Numbered from the stretch's first letter, positions 1 to 9,925 are shown. The stretch: DNA of 48,653 bases from Propionibacteriaceae bacterium (GCA_030528545.1 JAUMYR010000001.1:41577-90229); one strand, 5' to 3'. Numbers and translations: made by a program. The notes: generated from the sequence alone by a model not told the origin.

Positions 1-58
1 GTTTCGCCGATGGTGTTGCCCGTTTCCGCTACCTCCAGACAGCGCCCTTTCCCCGGCC

Positions 59-64
59 TAGATT
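59..64 (+). promoter_or_regulatory. -10 element of a leaderless promoter for the Rv3235-like gene
   Basis: TAGATT fits the actinobacterial -10 pattern TANNNT and lies exactly six bases before the ATG at 71, so transcription would begin at or next to the start codon. No Shine-Dalgarno sequence is present. The same geometry recurs at six other genes in this window. Confidence 0.5.
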
Positions 65-70
65 CCGGCC

Positions 71-508
71 ATGACCTCAACCCTGGCCCTACCCATTCCG
101 GTCCTGTTACCCGATCACACCAGATCACGGCGTGTGTACCGCCCGCTCATCCCGGTCCGGGTGGTTCCCGACCGGCCTGCCCGGCAACCGCCTCCCCCGC
201 GCCGGCCCGCCCCCTCCGACCAGCTTCAGGTCATCGTGGCCGTGCTGGAAACCCTGTTCGGGCGCCGCCCCCTACACCAGGTCGGCCGCTTACTGAACGA
301 TCATGCCTTCACGGTCCTCCAGCTTCAGCGTCAGTCCGGACGCTGGAACGGCGCCAGCATCGCTTCGGTGCGGACCCAGGAACCGCACCGAAGCGCGGCC
401 GAGGTCAGCGTCCGGCTGGTCCTCGACGGGCGCTCCCTGGCGTGCGCCATGAGGCTGGACCGCACCGGAGGCAAATGGCAGTGCAGCGATATTCAGCTTC
501 CCGGCTAA
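71..508 (+). CDS. Rv3235-family protein of unknown function
   Basis: This 145-residue protein has a proline- and arginine-rich, probably disordered N-terminal third (about residues 20-50). A compact C-terminal domain of about 90 residues follows, resembling the small actinobacterial family typified by Rv3235 of Mycobacterium tuberculosis, which is also encoded close to secA. It has no signal peptide, membrane segment or catalytic motif that I can recognise. The ATG at 71 is supported by a leaderless -10 hexamer six bases upstream. The gene converges on secA with only 11 bases between the two stop codons. Family assignment rests on the C-terminal pattern and the location; the molecular role is unknown. 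Confidence 0.75.
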   Translation: MTSTLALPIPVLLPDHTRSRRVYRPLIPVRVVPDRPARQPPPPRRPAPSDQLQVIVAVLETLFGRRPLHQVGRLLNDHAFTVLQLQRQSGRWNGASIASVRTQEPHRSAAEVSVRLVLDGRSLACAMRLDRTGGKWQCSDIQLPG

Positions 509-519
509 CGATCACCGGC

Positions 520-3249
520 TCACTGGGCGCGCTGCTGACCGTGGCAGGCCTTGTACTTCTTGCCCGAACCGCAGTAACAGCGCGAATTGCGTCCCGGGCC
601 ACGACGGCCCGTCTGCCCCGAACCGCTCGCGGTCTTGTGAGCCTCCCCCGTCTCATCGGGTGCGGAATAGGTCAGCCGGTTCGGAGAAGAGGACCCCCCG
701 AGCCCCTTCGCGGTCACGACGGCCCCGACGTCCACCGGCTGGCCCGATTCGTCGGTCACCAGGCCGACCTTCGGCTGAGCCATGGTGACCTCCAGGTTGA
801 ACAGGTAGCCGACGACCTCCTCCATGAAGGCCTCCATCATGGACTTGAACATGGCCCCGCCCTCACGCTGATACTCGACCAGCGGGTCGCGCTGGGCCAT
901 GGCGCGCAGCCCAATGCCCTCGCGAAGATAGTCCATCTCATAAAGGTGCTCTCGCCACTTACGGTCCAGCACCGTCAGCAGCACCTGGCGCTCAAGCTCA
1001 CGCATGGCATCGGCGCCAAGAGCCTCCTCGCGCCGCTCATAAGCGTCCATGGCGTCGGTGACCACCAGCTCGACCAGGTCATCGCTGGTCTCGGCCTCGT
1101 CGATCTGGGCCGCCGTGAGCCCGACCGGATAGAGCACCTTCAGCTCGGTCAGCAGGGCGTCCAGGTCCCATTCGGCGCTGGCCCCATCCGTGTGCTGGCG
1201 GACCACCTCCTCCACCACCCGGGCCGTCGTCGAACGCAGCTGCTCGGACACATCGGCCCCATCGAGCACCTTGCGCCGGTCCCCATAGATCGCGTGCCGC
1301 TGACGGTTCATGACATCGTCGTACTTCAAGACGTTCTTGCGCATCTCGAAGTTCTGGCTCTCGACCTGCTTCTGGGCGTTCTCGATGGAGCCGGTCACCC
1401 ATTTGTGCTCCAGCGGCACGTCATCGGGCACTCGCAGGCTGATGAGGGCGCGCTCCAGCACTTCGGGTTTGAAAAGCCGCATCAGGTCGTCCGACAGGGA
1501 CAGGTAGAACCGGCTTTCGCCCGGATCTCCCTGGCGTCCGGAACGCCCGCGAAGCTGGTTGTCGATCCGCCGCGACTCGTGACGCTCGCTGCCGATGACG
1601 TAGAGGCCACCGACCTCGACGACCTCCTCGTGTTCGTCGGCGACCTGGGCCTCCAGCTCGGCGAGGGTGGCCGCCCAGGCGGCCTCATACTCCTGCGGGG
1701 TATCGACCGGATCGAGGCCTTTCTTGCGCAGGGCCAGGTCAGCCAGGAACTCCGGATTCCCACCCAGCATGATGTCGGTGCCGCGCCCGGCCATGTTCGT
1801 CGATACCGTCACCGCCCCCTTGCGTCCGGCTTCTGCGACGATGGCGGCCTCCCGCTCGTGGTGTTTGGCATTGAGGACCTGGTGTGGCACCCCGGCCCGC
1901 TTCAGCATCGCCGAGATCAGTTCGGATTTCGCCACCGAAGCCGTGCCGATGAGAACCGGCTGGCCTTCCTCGTGACGGGCGACGACGTCGTCGATGATCG
2001 CGGCGTACTTAGCTTCCTCGGTCCGGTAGATCAGGTCGGCCTGATCCTTGCGGATCATCGGCATGTTGGTGGGGATCTGAATCACCCCGAGCCCATAGAT
2101 CTTCTGGAACTCGGCCTCCTCGGTCTTGGCCGTGCCGGTCATGCCTGCCAGCTTGGAGTACATCCTGAAGTAGTTCTGCAGAGTGATCGTGGCCAGAGTC
2201 TGATACTCGGCTTTGATCTCGACGCCTTCCTTGGCCTCCAGCGCCTGGTGCAAGCCCTCGTTGTAGCGACGGCCGTGGAGGGTGCGTCCGGTGTGCTCAT
2301 CGACGATCAGCACCTCCTCGCCCATGACCACATAGTCCTTGTCACGCTTGAACAGTTCCTTGGCTTTCAGCGCGTTGTTGAGATAGCTGATCAGGGGCGT
2401 ATTGGCCGACTCGTACAGGTTCTCGATGCCCAGGCGGTCCTCCACGGCCTCGATTCCGGGGGCCAGCACCGACACGGTTCGTTTCTTCTCGTCCACCTCG
2501 TAGTCGCGGTCCCGCTGCAACCGGGTGGCCAGGCGCGCAAACTCGGGGTACCACTGGCGGTTGTCCTCGGCCGGGCCCGAGATGATGAGTGGGGTCCTGG
2601 CCTCATCGACCAGGATTGAGTCGACCTCGTCGACGATCGCGTAGTGGTGACTGCGCTGTACCAGGTCTTCGAGGCTCAGCGACATGTTGTCGCGCAGGTA
2701 GTCGAAACCGAACTCGTTGTTGGTGCCGTAAGTGATGTCGGCGGCGTAGGCGACCCGGCGCTCAGCCGGGCTCATCTGGGCCAGGATGCAGCCGACCTCC
2801 AGCCCGAGGAAGTGGTGAATGCGCCCCATCTGTTCCGACTGGTACTTGGCGAGATAGTCGTTAGTGGTGACGATGTGGACGCCCTCGCCCGACAGCGCGT
2901 TCAGGTAGCTCGGCAAGGTTCCCACGAGGGTCTTGCCCTCGCCGGTCTTCATCTCGGCGATGTTGCCCCAGTGGAGTGCCGCCCCGCCCATGATCTGCAC
3001 GTCGAAGTGCCTCTTGCCCAGCACCCGGACGCTGGCCTCCCGCACGGTAGCGAAGGCCTCAGGCATCAGGGAATCCAGGGATTCGCCATTGGCCAGGCGC
3101 TGCTTGAACTCGGAGGTCTGAGAGCGCAACTCCTCGTCGCTCATGGCCTGGAAGTCCTCCTCGATGGAGTTGACCTGGCTGGCCACCTTCTCAAGTTTCT
3201 TCAGCGTGCGCCCAGCGCCGATATTCATCAGCCGATCGACAAAACCCAC
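520..3249 (-). CDS. secA: Preprotein translocase ATPase SecA
   Basis: SecA is the motor ATPase that pushes unfolded preproteins through SecYEG at the cytoplasmic membrane. The 909-residue length is normal for SecA1. Visible motifs are Walker A (KTGEGKT, residues 101-107), a DEVDSI helicase motif II, the GRGTDI and [11 protein letters not shown] motifs of the second RecA-like domain, and a C-terminal zinc-binding SEC-C tail ([14 protein letters not shown]). The start is a GTG with an AAGGA ribosome-binding site about six bases upstream. The zinc tail implies SecB-like or ribosome contacts, as in canonical SecA. It lies at the end of the conserved mtrAB-lpqB-comF-hpf block, as in other actinobacteria. 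No second secA is visible in the window. Confidence 0.98.
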   Translation of the reverse strand: MGFVDRLMNIGAGRTLKKLEKVASQVNSIEEDFQAMSDEELRSQTSEFKQRLANGESLDSLMPEAFATVREASVRVLGKRHFDVQIMGGAALHWGNIAEMKTGEGKTLVGTLPSYLNALSGEGVHIVTTNDYLAKYQSEQMGRIHHFLGLEVGCILAQMSPAERRVAYAADITYGTNNEFGFDYLRDNMSLSLEDLVQRSHHYAIVDEVDSILVDEARTPLIISGPAEDNRQWYPEFARLATRLQRDRDYEVDEKKRTVSVLAPGIEAVEDRLGIENLYESANTPLISYLNNALKAKELFKRDKDYVVMGEEVLIVDEHTGRTLHGRRYNEGLHQALEAKEGVEIKAEYQTLATITLQNYFRMYSKLAGMTGTAKTEEAEFQKIYGLGVIQIPTNMPMIRKDQADLIYRTEEAKYAAIIDDVVARHEEGQPVLIGTASVAKSELISAMLKRAGVPHQVLNAKHHEREAAIVAEAGRKGAVTVSTNMAGRGTDIMLGGNPEFLADLALRKKGLDPVDTPQEYEAAWAATLAELEAQVADEHEEVVEVGGLYVIGSERHESRRIDNQLRGRSGRQGDPGESRFYLSLSDDLMRLFKPEVLERALISLRVPDDVPLEHKWVTGSIENAQKQVESQNFEMRKNVLKYDDVMNRQRHAIYGDRRKVLDGADVSEQLRSTTARVVEEVVRQHTDGASAEWDLDALLTELKVLYPVGLTAAQIDEAETSDDLVELVVTDAMDAYERREEALGADAMRELERQVLLTVLDRKWREHLYEMDYLREGIGLRAMAQRDPLVEYQREGGAMFKSMMEAFMEEVVGYLFNLEVTMAQPKVGLVTDESGQPVDVGAVVTAKGLGGSSSPNRLTYSAPDETGEAHKTASGSGQTGRRGPGRNSRCYCGSGKKYKACHGQQRAQ

Positions 3250-3320
3250 TGTGTGTCCTTATTCGTCCGCTACGCGGCCGGTTCACCGCGACATTCGGGC
3301 TCAATCCTAGCGGTGCCACG

Positions 3321-4508
3321 CTAACGCGCCAGACCGCGCAACACCGGTGCGAGGCTTCCCCTATCCCGGTACTCGATCTCGCTGAGTCCGAGCCAGCCCA
3401 CCAGTTGCACCAGGTGAGCATCCAGGCGGGTCGCCACACTCGGTGGGTCCAGCCTGCTGCCTGGCTCAATCCAGGAGGACTGGACGATCAGCTTCCCAGC
3501 TACCCGATCGGCCTTGAGATCGACCCGCGCGGCGATCTCCTCGCCGCAGACGAAGAGGTAAACATAGTAGCCATAGACCCGTTTCGCGGCCGGGACATAG
3601 ATTTCAATCCGGTAGTCCACCTCGAACAGCGCGGAGAGCCGACGCCTCTCAAAGACCAGGGAATCGAATGGGGACACGATCGTGCAGGCATCTACCGCGC
3701 GTGGGCGGGCCGCCTTGTGCCAGACCCACACTGGCTCCGGCCAGCCGTCGACCTCGGCGGGGATCAGTTCCCCAGATCGTTCCAGCCCGGCGATCGCGGC
3801 GCCGGTCGGCTGGGGCCCGGTCCGGAAGTAGTCGGTCAGGCAGCGCCGCGACGCTACGCCGAGGGCCTCGGCCGCCCGGCGCACCAGGACCAGATGGGCC
3901 TCCGCGGCGTCCAGCCCGTCGGCGAGGGCATGCGGCAGCACCCGTTCCAGCAGGTCGTAGCGGCGTTCGAACGCCGGGGTGCGGCTGGCGACGCCGAGCT
4001 TCCCCGTCGCGAGCAGCCACTCCAGCACGCTCTTGGTCTCCGACCAGCCCCACCACGCCCCGGTGCCGCCGGAACCGGGGGGCGCCAGCTCGCGGGCGGT
4101 CACCGGCCCCCGCTCGCCCACCCGCGCATACACATCCTCGACGAATCCTGGACGCTCCCGGTTAAGCCGATCCAGGCCGGGCCAGTTCCAGTGCCGGTTC
4201 ATCCGGTGCCTCATCGCGGGCACGAGATTCGTGTCCATCAGGCTCGCCGCGTGTCCCCAATACTCGAAGAGCTTCCGTGGCGGCTCCTCCGCGGCCCGCC
4301 GCAGCAGTTCGGGGTCATAGGGCCCAAGGCGGGAAAACAGCGGCATCAGGTGAGCCCGGGCCATGACGTTCACCGAGTCGATCTGGAACTGAGCCAAACG
4401 CGCGATCACCCGGGATACCTCGCGTCCAGTGACCGGGACAGGCTTTGGCCGCCCAACGAGCTGGGCGGCCAAAGCAATCCGTCGCGCCTGCGGGCGGGAC
4501 AGCCTCAT
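3321..4508 (-). CDS. YcaQ/AlkX-type winged-helix DNA glycosylase
   Basis: This 395-residue protein belongs to the HTH_42 family that includes E. coli YcaQ, which unhooks interstrand crosslinks and removes bulky alkylated bases, and Streptomyces AlkZ. The family catalytic motif Gln-hydrophobic-Asp is visible as Q42-I43-D44 in FQIDSVNV. It is followed by the conserved arginine/histidine stretch of the first winged helix and the FEYWGHAASL motif near residues 81-90. The start ATG lies six bases after the hpf stop, so it is probably co-transcribed with hpf. Its likely role is repair of alkylated or crosslinked DNA. The family is confident; the exact lesion is not predictable. Confidence 0.85.
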   Translation of the reverse strand: MRLSRPQARRIALAAQLVGRPKPVPVTGREVSRVIARLAQFQIDSVNVMARAHLMPLFSRLGPYDPELLRRAAEEPPRKLFEYWGHAASLMDTNLVPAMRHRMNRHWNWPGLDRLNRERPGFVEDVYARVGERGPVTARELAPPGSGGTGAWWGWSETKSVLEWLLATGKLGVASRTPAFERRYDLLERVLPHALADGLDAAEAHLVLVRRAAEALGVASRRCLTDYFRTGPQPTGAAIAGLERSGELIPAEVDGWPEPVWVWHKAARPRAVDACTIVSPFDSLVFERRRLSALFEVDYRIEIYVPAAKRVYGYYVYLFVCGEEIAARVDLKADRVAGKLIVQSSWIEPGSRLDPPSVATRLDAHLVQLVGWLGLSEIEYRDRGSLAPVLRGLAR

Positions 4509-4514
4509 GAAATA

Positions 4515-5129
4515 TCAGTCCTGAACGTTGAGGTGGATCACCCCATAGTTGTACGCCTTGCGGCGGTACACCACGCTCGGTTTCCTGCTCGCGGCATCCA
4601 GGTAGAGGAAGAAGTCGTGTCCGACGAGTTCCATTTCATCGAGTGCCTGAGCCAGGGTCAGCGGCACCGCGTCGAACTCCTTCTCCCTGACGATGAGCGG
4701 ACCGTCTCCGGTGACCACCAGCCCCGCGATAGTCTGAGTCACCGGATCGTCGTTCTCAGGCTCGGGTTCGGCCGGTTCCGGCAGTGAGGTGATGTCGGGG
4801 GCGATCGAGGTGGCGCGCAGCCCGCGATGGGTCTTGCGGCGATCCGCCGCCTTGCGCAGTTGAACCTTGATCCGTTCCAGGGCCTTCTCGAACGCGGCCA
4901 TCTTATCTTCGGCGTTGGCCTCGGCGCGGATCACCGGTCCTTTGCTGCGCAGCGTGATCTCGACCTCAATGGCTTCGCTTGGCTGATTCTTGGTCCCGAC
5001 CGCAGTGAACTCGACCTCCACCCGGATGACACGATCGCGTAGCTTCTCGATCGTCGCGATTCGCTCCTCAACCTGCTCCCGCAGGCGATCACTCACGCTC
5101 ATGTGACGTCCGGTGACGATGATGTCCAT
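4515..5129 (-). CDS. hpf: Long-form ribosome hibernation promoting factor
   Basis: The 204-residue product has the two-domain plan of long HPF. An N-terminal S30AE fold (MDIIVTGRHMSVSDRLREQ, then a basic segment around IKVQLRKAADRRK) binds the 30S decoding centre. A linker rich in proline and glutamate follows, and a C-terminal dimerisation domain (from about residue 145, ending near YNYGVIHLN) joins two ribosomes into inactive 100S particles. The open frame extends upstream, but the ATG at 5129 has a perfect GGAGG six bases before it and matches the family N-terminus. The leader contains a 15-bp perfect interrupted palindrome. The gene sits between comF and the glycosylase gene, the usual actinobacterial order. 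Confidence 0.93.
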   Translation of the reverse strand: MDIIVTGRHMSVSDRLREQVEERIATIEKLRDRVIRVEVEFTAVGTKNQPSEAIEVEITLRSKGPVIRAEANAEDKMAAFEKALERIKVQLRKAADRRKTHRGLRATSIAPDITSLPEPAEPEPENDDPVTQTIAGLVVTGDGPLIVREKEFDAVPLTLAQALDEMELVGHDFFLYLDAASRKPSVVYRRKAYNYGVIHLNVQD

Positions 5130-5152
5130 GCCTAACCTCCATCGGTGAGTTG

Positions 5153-5167
5153 TGCGGGTCACCCGCA
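5153..5167 (-). promoter_or_regulatory. Palindrome in the hpf leader
   Basis: TGCGGGTCACCCGCA is a perfect inverted repeat with seven-base arms and a one-base centre. It lies 24-38 bases upstream of the hpf ATG, just above the ribosome-binding site. It could be an operator or a 5' untranslated hairpin. Confidence 0.4.
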
Positions 5168-5274
5168 TCGTGGCCCGCAGGCGGTGGCGGCCACTGACCG
5201 GCACCTGCCATAACGCAACGTTACCGCTCCAGACCAAGCTTCGTTGCCGAAAACGTGACAACGCTCCTAGCCAA

Positions 5275-5925
5275 TTAGAGATCAGCGCGGCGCATCGCGT
5301 GCGCTACCACCGCGGCTCCACGGATCCGATAACCAGCCTGGCTCAGGGCCCGCCGCGCTTCGGCGAGGGAAGCCCCGGTGGTGACGATGTCATCGCAGAC
5401 GATCACCTCGGCGTGACCGGGCAGAGCCGACATCGTGTGGGCGAGGTTGCGCGCCCTAGCACTGGCGGGCAGGCCGGCCTGATCGTCATGGACCCGAGCG
5501 CTCAGCACCCTGGCGAGCCGTGGCGCCGGTTCCAGCCAGGCAGCGGCCGAGCGGACCAGCCTGAGCATGTGATCGTCGCCACGGTGGCGCACCGACGCTG
5601 GGCTGCTCGGCAGCGGGACCAGGAGCGCACCGGTCCCGAGGCGAGACACCGAGGACGCCAGCAGCCGTCCGAGCGGCCGGGCCAGATGCCATGCCTGAGC
5701 ATCCTTGTACGCCGGGAGCAGGCGCCGCAGCGCTCCCTGGTATGCACCAGCGGCCCAGATCGGCTCCGGGAACCCAGCCCTCGATACCTCGGCTGGGGTG
5801 GAATCACCGATCTCGGATGCGCATCCCGGGCATAGCCACACCCCAGGCCGGTCACATCCCAGACAGGTCCCGCCAAGAAGGTCGGCGGCCGCGTCCAGGA
5901 TCTTGCGGGTTCCGCTACCCCGCAT
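5275..5925 (-). CDS. comF: ComF-family phosphoribosyltransferase-like protein
   Basis: This 216-residue protein has an N-terminal zinc ribbon (C21, C24, C32, C35) and a C-terminal type I phosphoribosyltransferase fold with the PRPP-binding loop VIVCDDIVTTGAS (residues 174-186). Homologues such as ComFC are needed for DNA uptake in competent bacteria, but most actinobacteria that carry the gene are not known to be transformable, so its function here is uncertain. The start ATG overlaps the end of lpqB by 11 bases, indicating translational coupling inside the mtrA-mtrB-lpqB-comF operon. The PRPP loop and zinc cysteines are intact, so it is probably functional. Confidence 0.88.
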   Translation of the reverse strand: MRGSGTRKILDAAADLLGGTCLGCDRPGVWLCPGCASEIGDSTPAEVSRAGFPEPIWAAGAYQGALRRLLPAYKDAQAWHLARPLGRLLASSVSRLGTGALLVPLPSSPASVRHRGDDHMLRLVRSAAAWLEPAPRLARVLSARVHDDQAGLPASARARNLAHTMSALPGHAEVIVCDDIVTTGASLAEARRALSQAGYRIRGAAVVAHAMRRADL

Positions 5926-7630
5926 AGGTCACCGAACTGATCTCGGCAGCGTTGACGCCCTGCCAGCGGGCCCTCGCGTCATAGCGCAGCACCCGGGCGT
6001 CCTCGTTGATGGCGACGGCCCGCAACCCGGACTTGCGCGGCAACACCGACAGGCTCCTCAGATCGTGGTCGCCCATCGGCCCGATCGCGCTGGCCTTCCC
6101 ACCGTCGGCCGTCACCGAGTAGGCGAGCCGTCCGCCCGCGGATAGGGAGGCCAGGACGACCATGGTCGTCTCCCCTCCCCAGCCGACCTGATCGAAGTTT
6201 CTGAGCCGAACGCCGTCCACGCTCGGGCTCAGTTCGACCAGGCCCTCGACGCCGGTCTCACTCTCCCCCTGCCTCAGGATTCCCATCAGCAGCGCCCGGC
6301 CATTCTCCCGCTGCACGACCAAGGCGACGCGGGTCGCCGCGGGAGCCACGCGGAAGCTCACCAATTCGCCGCCCAGGCCCTCCAGGGCCACGGTCACGAC
6401 GCGCCCGGTCTCGTCCACCCGGGCCAGCGCCGGGCCTCCGCTGGGGTCGCGGCCGAAAACCCAGGCCACTCCCCCGATGACCTGTGGTCCGTCCAGCTGG
6501 GTCAGTCCGGTGGGGATGGTCCTCACCGTCGAGTGGGGAACACCGAACAGCAAAGAGTCGGCGCTGGTCACCGCGGCGACGGTGAGCCCGTCGAGGCTTA
6601 GCGCTGCCTTCTTGATGTCGGCATCGGCCTGGCCCAAAGCTCCCTGCACGGGGACGAATGAGGCCTGGTCGTTGAGCCTGCCGAGCCGGCCCTCCGAAAT
6701 CGCGAACAGGTCATCGGTCTGGGCTCCAGCCAGCACCTGGAATCCCTGGAGGTTGGCGAGTTCGAGGTCGCCAACGGCTGACTGTCCGGGAACCACGAAG
6801 GGTTGTTTGCCAACAGTCAGGCTGACCGAGGTGACCCGAGACAGGGCCGTCAGCGTCCACATGATCTGGGCGCCGAGCCGACGGCGATCCTCGGGGTTCA
6901 GTACCTCGACCGCCGCATTGAGGTCAACCTGCACCACTCCCCGGCCATCGATCGACGCCTCATTGAGCCTGGTTCCGGCCGGAACGGCGGTGGTCACGGC
7001 GCCCGACAGCCACCGCGACGGCCCAGCGAACAGCGCGCCGAGCAGCCGCTCTGGGGTCACCTGGCCATTCGACAGGTAGACCAGGTCGGCCACCAGATGG
7101 TCGCCGTTGAAGAAGTACACCGGGTAGGCGTCGAAATAGCGCCCAAAGACATAGTGGGAAATCAACACCCCCGGCGGTGGGTTACCGATCCGCCACTGAC
7201 CGGCCTCTTTCACCAGCCCGAAATCGTGGTCGAGGCGACCCTCCCCGGAAGCGAAGCGACCCAGCGAGTCGATGCTGCCGATCCGGGGGGAGTCGATGCG
7301 GGCGCTGTCGCTGGTCACGACGGGAGGGCTGCCATCGCCGTTGTAGATCTCGATACCGTTGTCTTCGGGACGCCACCCGGCCAGCGCATCCTCAGTCAGG
7401 TATTTCCTGGCCACGGCGAGCCCGGACTGGCCCGCCGACATCGCCACCAGGAATCCCGCGACCAACTGGTCGGGAGAAGCATCCGGCAGCGGCGGTCCCG
7501 GAGCGATGTCGGCCCCCCGCGGCACGAGCTGGGTGGAGGGAAGCACGTGAGTGACCGGGCCGGTCACCGGCAGCGAGGCACACCCCACGAGCCCGCATAG
7601 CAGCAGCGCACACGACACCAGACGTCTCAT
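5915..7630 (-). CDS. lpqB: Lipoprotein LpqB, MtrAB accessory factor
   Basis: LpqB is an extracytoplasmic lipoprotein that interacts with the MtrB sensor domain and modulates MtrA phosphorylation in mycobacteria. The 571-residue product begins with a lipoprotein signal peptide whose lipobox LVGC places the lipidated cysteine at residue 17. It is followed by a GerMN-type domain (about residues 170-300) and a C-terminal beta-propeller-like region with repeated short strands. Its ATG directly abuts the mtrB TGA with no gap, and a GGAGGATT sequence inside the 3' end of mtrB serves as ribosome-binding site. Length and order match the standard mtrA-mtrB-lpqB operon. Confidence 0.95.
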   Translation of the reverse strand: MRRLVSCALLLCGLVGCASLPVTGPVTHVLPSTQLVPRGADIAPGPPLPDASPDQLVAGFLVAMSAGQSGLAVARKYLTEDALAGWRPEDNGIEIYNGDGSPPVVTSDSARIDSPRIGSIDSLGRFASGEGRLDHDFGLVKEAGQWRIGNPPPGVLISHYVFGRYFDAYPVYFFNGDHLVADLVYLSNGQVTPERLLGALFAGPSRWLSGAVTTAVPAGTRLNEASIDGRGVVQVDLNAAVEVLNPEDRRRLGAQIMWTLTALSRVTSVSLTVGKQPFVVPGQSAVGDLELANLQGFQVLAGAQTDDLFAISEGRLGRLNDQASFVPVQGALGQADADIKKAALSLDGLTVAAVTSADSLLFGVPHSTVRTIPTGLTQLDGPQVIGGVAWVFGRDPSGGPALARVDETGRVVTVALEGLGGELVSFRVAPAATRVALVVQRENGRALLMGILRQGESETGVEGLVELSPSVDGVRLRNFDQVGWGGETTMVVLASLSAGGRLAYSVTADGGKASAIGPMGDHDLRSLSVLPRKSGLRAVAINEDARVLRYDARARWQGVNAAEISSVTYAG

Positions 7631-9166
7631 TCAATCCTCCAGGAGTGGCTGTTCAAGGTCCAGAGGGATCAGCGGCAGCGGTGAGTCCCGCAACACGATG
7701 TCGGGGTGTTTGGGCAAGGTCAGCCGGAACTGAGCGCCCTGGTTCGGTCTGCCCCACGCCGCGAGCCAGCCGCCGTGCAGGCGGGCGTCCTCGCGGGCGA
7801 TCGCCAGTCCCAGGCCGCTGCCACCGACCGTGCGGGTCCGGCTCGGGTCGGCACGCCAGAAGCGGTCGAACACGAGTGAGGCCTGATTCGGCAGGAAACC
7901 CACTCCCCTGTCCCGCACGGCGATGGCGACGGCGTCCTGGTCCTCAGCCAGCCGGATGTCGACCGGCAACCGTTCCCCGTGCTCCAGCGCGTTGCTGACC
8001 AGGTTGCGCACGATCCGGCGAATCCGCCGGGGTTCGACCTCGGCCATGATCGGCCCTTCCTGGTGGAGCCGCAACTCGATCCCGAGCCGGTCAGCGACCG
8101 CGCGCTGGGCGTCCAGTTCAGCTCGCACCAGGTCCACCAGGTCGGTGTCCTCCAGGGCCAGGGTGGCGGCCCCAGCATCGAAACGCGAGATCTCCAGCAG
8201 ATCACTGAGCAGCTCGTCGAAGCGCTCCAGCTCGTGGTGCAGCAGCTCGGCCGAGCGCTGGGTCGCCGCATCGAAACGGTCCCGGGCATCGTAAAGCATC
8301 TCGGAGGCCATCTTCACCGTGGTCAGCGGGGTGCGCAGTTCGTGCGAGACGTCAGAGACGAAGCGCTGCTGTAGGCGGGACAGGTTCTCCAGCCGCCCGA
8401 TCTGTTGCTGTAGTTCGGAGGCCATGTTGTTCATGGACGTCGCGAGTGAGGCCAGGTCGTCAGTGCCGCGCACCCGCAGCCGCTCGTTGAGTTCACCCGA
8501 GGCCAGGCGCCTGGCGACCTGGCTGGCCAGCCGGACCGGACGCACCACCTGCCGGGCCACCACGAAGGAGATCCCCCCGAGGGCACCGATCAGCAGTATC
8601 CCGGTCAGGATGACGGCCTGTTCCAGAGCCCGCAGCGTCGCCACCTCGGTCGTGAGCGGAAAGATGAAATAGGTCGGGATCAGTTCGCCGGTGAGCGGCA
8701 CTTCCAGGGTGGCACCGATCGCCAGGCCCGGCTCGGTCTGGGAGTTCGGCCCCGAGTACCGCACGGTGGTCGGGGTCACCCACATGCCTTCTCCCGCCTG
8801 CACCGCCTGACGCAGGGAGTCCGGGACGCTCGACTGGGCGATTCCAGAGGTTCGCAGGCCAGACAGTGTTCCCTCCATCACGATGTACTGGCCACCGTGC
8901 GTGGCGACCTGGTCCAGCAACTGGGTGAGTCTCTCGTACTGCACCGTCACGCTGTCCACGTTGGCCGCGCGTAACTGGGTCTGCAACTGGTTGAAGGCCG
9001 CGCTGGCCTGCTGAATAGCGGTCTCGCGCTTGGCCTCGACGATACCGTCGGTGGCCAGCCGCAACAGCAATAGGCCTCCGAGAACCAGCACCAGCGCCGA
9101 GGAGGCCAGCGTGGAGACCACCACCCGCAGCGGCAGCGAGGACCACCACAGCCGCGATGGCGACAT
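7631..9166 (-). CDS. mtrB: Sensor histidine kinase MtrB
   Basis: MtrB is the membrane sensor that controls MtrA, coupling cell-wall growth and division to gene expression. From the ATG at 9166 the protein has 511 residues. There are two membrane helices (about 15-38 and 186-205) bracketing an extracellular sensor domain, then a HAMP domain, the HisKA phosphoacceptor H275 in DVSHELRTP, an N-box (RNLVSNALEHG), and G-boxes (RDRGVGF, GGSGLGLAI). The open frame can begin at a GTG at 9229, overlapping mtrA by 41 bases without a ribosome-binding site. I prefer the ATG at 9166, 22 bases after the mtrA stop, with GAGG just upstream. The start is moderately sure; the identity is secure. Confidence 0.95.
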   Translation of the reverse strand: MSPSRLWWSSLPLRVVVSTLASSALVLVLGGLLLLRLATDGIVEAKRETAIQQASAAFNQLQTQLRAANVDSVTVQYERLTQLLDQVATHGGQYIVMEGTLSGLRTSGIAQSSVPDSLRQAVQAGEGMWVTPTTVRYSGPNSQTEPGLAIGATLEVPLTGELIPTYFIFPLTTEVATLRALEQAVILTGILLIGALGGISFVVARQVVRPVRLASQVARRLASGELNERLRVRGTDDLASLATSMNNMASELQQQIGRLENLSRLQQRFVSDVSHELRTPLTTVKMASEMLYDARDRFDAATQRSAELLHHELERFDELLSDLLEISRFDAGAATLALEDTDLVDLVRAELDAQRAVADRLGIELRLHQEGPIMAEVEPRRIRRIVRNLVSNALEHGERLPVDIRLAEDQDAVAIAVRDRGVGFLPNQASLVFDRFWRADPSRTRTVGGSGLGLAIAREDARLHGGWLAAWGRPNQGAQFRLTLPKHPDIVLRDSPLPLIPLDLEQPLLED

Positions 9167-9188
9167 CAGCCTCGGGCGGCCGGTCCCC

Positions 9189-9902
9189 TCAGTCCGTGGC
9201 AGGCTGGCCTGCACGGTACCCGACGCCACGGACTGTCACGATGATCTCTGGATGCTCCGGGTCTTTCTCGACCTTCGCCCTTAGGCGTTGCACATGCACG
9301 TTAACCAGCCGGGTGTCCGCGGTGTTGCGATACCCCCAGACCTCATCCAGCAGCGCGTCCCTGGTGAGCACCTGGCCTGGGCGGCGAGCCATCGCCAGCA
9401 GCAGATCGAACTCCAGCGGGGTGAGGGCCAGCACTGTCGATCCGCGGCGCACCTGGTGTCCCGAGACCGAGATCGTGATGTCGCCGATCCGCAACAGATC
9501 CGACCCGGTGTCGGCCGAGGGCCGCCGCAGCCTGGTCCTGATCCTGGCCACCAGTTCCTTGGCTTTGAAGGGTTTGGCCACGTAGTCGTCGGCTCCGGCC
9601 TCTAGGCCCTCCACCACATCGCCGGTCTCGGACTTCGCGGTCAGCATGATGATGGGGACGCCAGACTCCGCCCGGATGTCGCGGCAGACCTGAACCCCGT
9701 CTCGCCCCGGCAGCATCCAGTCGAGCAGCACCAGATCGGGCCGGGCATCGCGAAACTCGGCTAGGGCGTGGTCGCCCCGAGCGCACCATGCGGTGTCGAA
9801 ATTCTCCTGGCGCAGCACGATCTGCAACATCTCGGCCAGCGCGACATCGTCGTCGATGACGAGGATGCGGTGTTTGGTTCCCCGCGGCCCTGCCTCAGAC
9901 AT
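9189..9902 (-). CDS. mtrA: Response regulator MtrA (OmpR/PhoB family)
   Basis: MtrA is a DNA-binding response regulator, essential in mycobacteria, that controls cell-wall hydrolases and division genes. The 237-residue product has a receiver domain with the acidic pocket (IDDD, residues 16-19), the phosphoacceptor D61 in LLDWMLPG and the conserved K110 (VAKPF). A winged-helix effector domain ends in VRGVGYRAG. The ATG at 9902 is chosen over an upstream in-frame ATG at 9926 because AGGAGG lies four bases before it. A TAAGAT hexamer 24-29 bases upstream of this ATG may be its own -10 element, so mtrA may be transcribed independently of yqgE, which ends 46 bases upstream. Confidence 0.96.
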   Translation of the reverse strand: MSEAGPRGTKHRILVIDDDVALAEMLQIVLRQENFDTAWCARGDHALAEFRDARPDLVLLDWMLPGRDGVQVCRDIRAESGVPIIMLTAKSETGDVVEGLEAGADDYVAKPFKAKELVARIRTRLRRPSADTGSDLLRIGDITISVSGHQVRRGSTVLALTPLEFDLLLAMARRPGQVLTRDALLDEVWGYRNTADTRLVNVHVQRLRAKVEKDPEHPEIIVTVRGVGYRAGQPATD

Positions 9903-9925
9903 AGTTCCTCCTGATCCTTGCCGCA

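Noticed and set aside
10..2619. Long plus-strand open frame of 869 codons
   Set aside because: It is antisense to secA. The length is a by-product of high GC at third codon positions; it has no ribosome-binding site and no resemblance to a protein family.
3405..4787. Plus-strand open frame of 460 codons
   Set aside because: It lies opposite the YcaQ-type gene and the end of hpf, whose protein families are clear, so it is a shadow frame.
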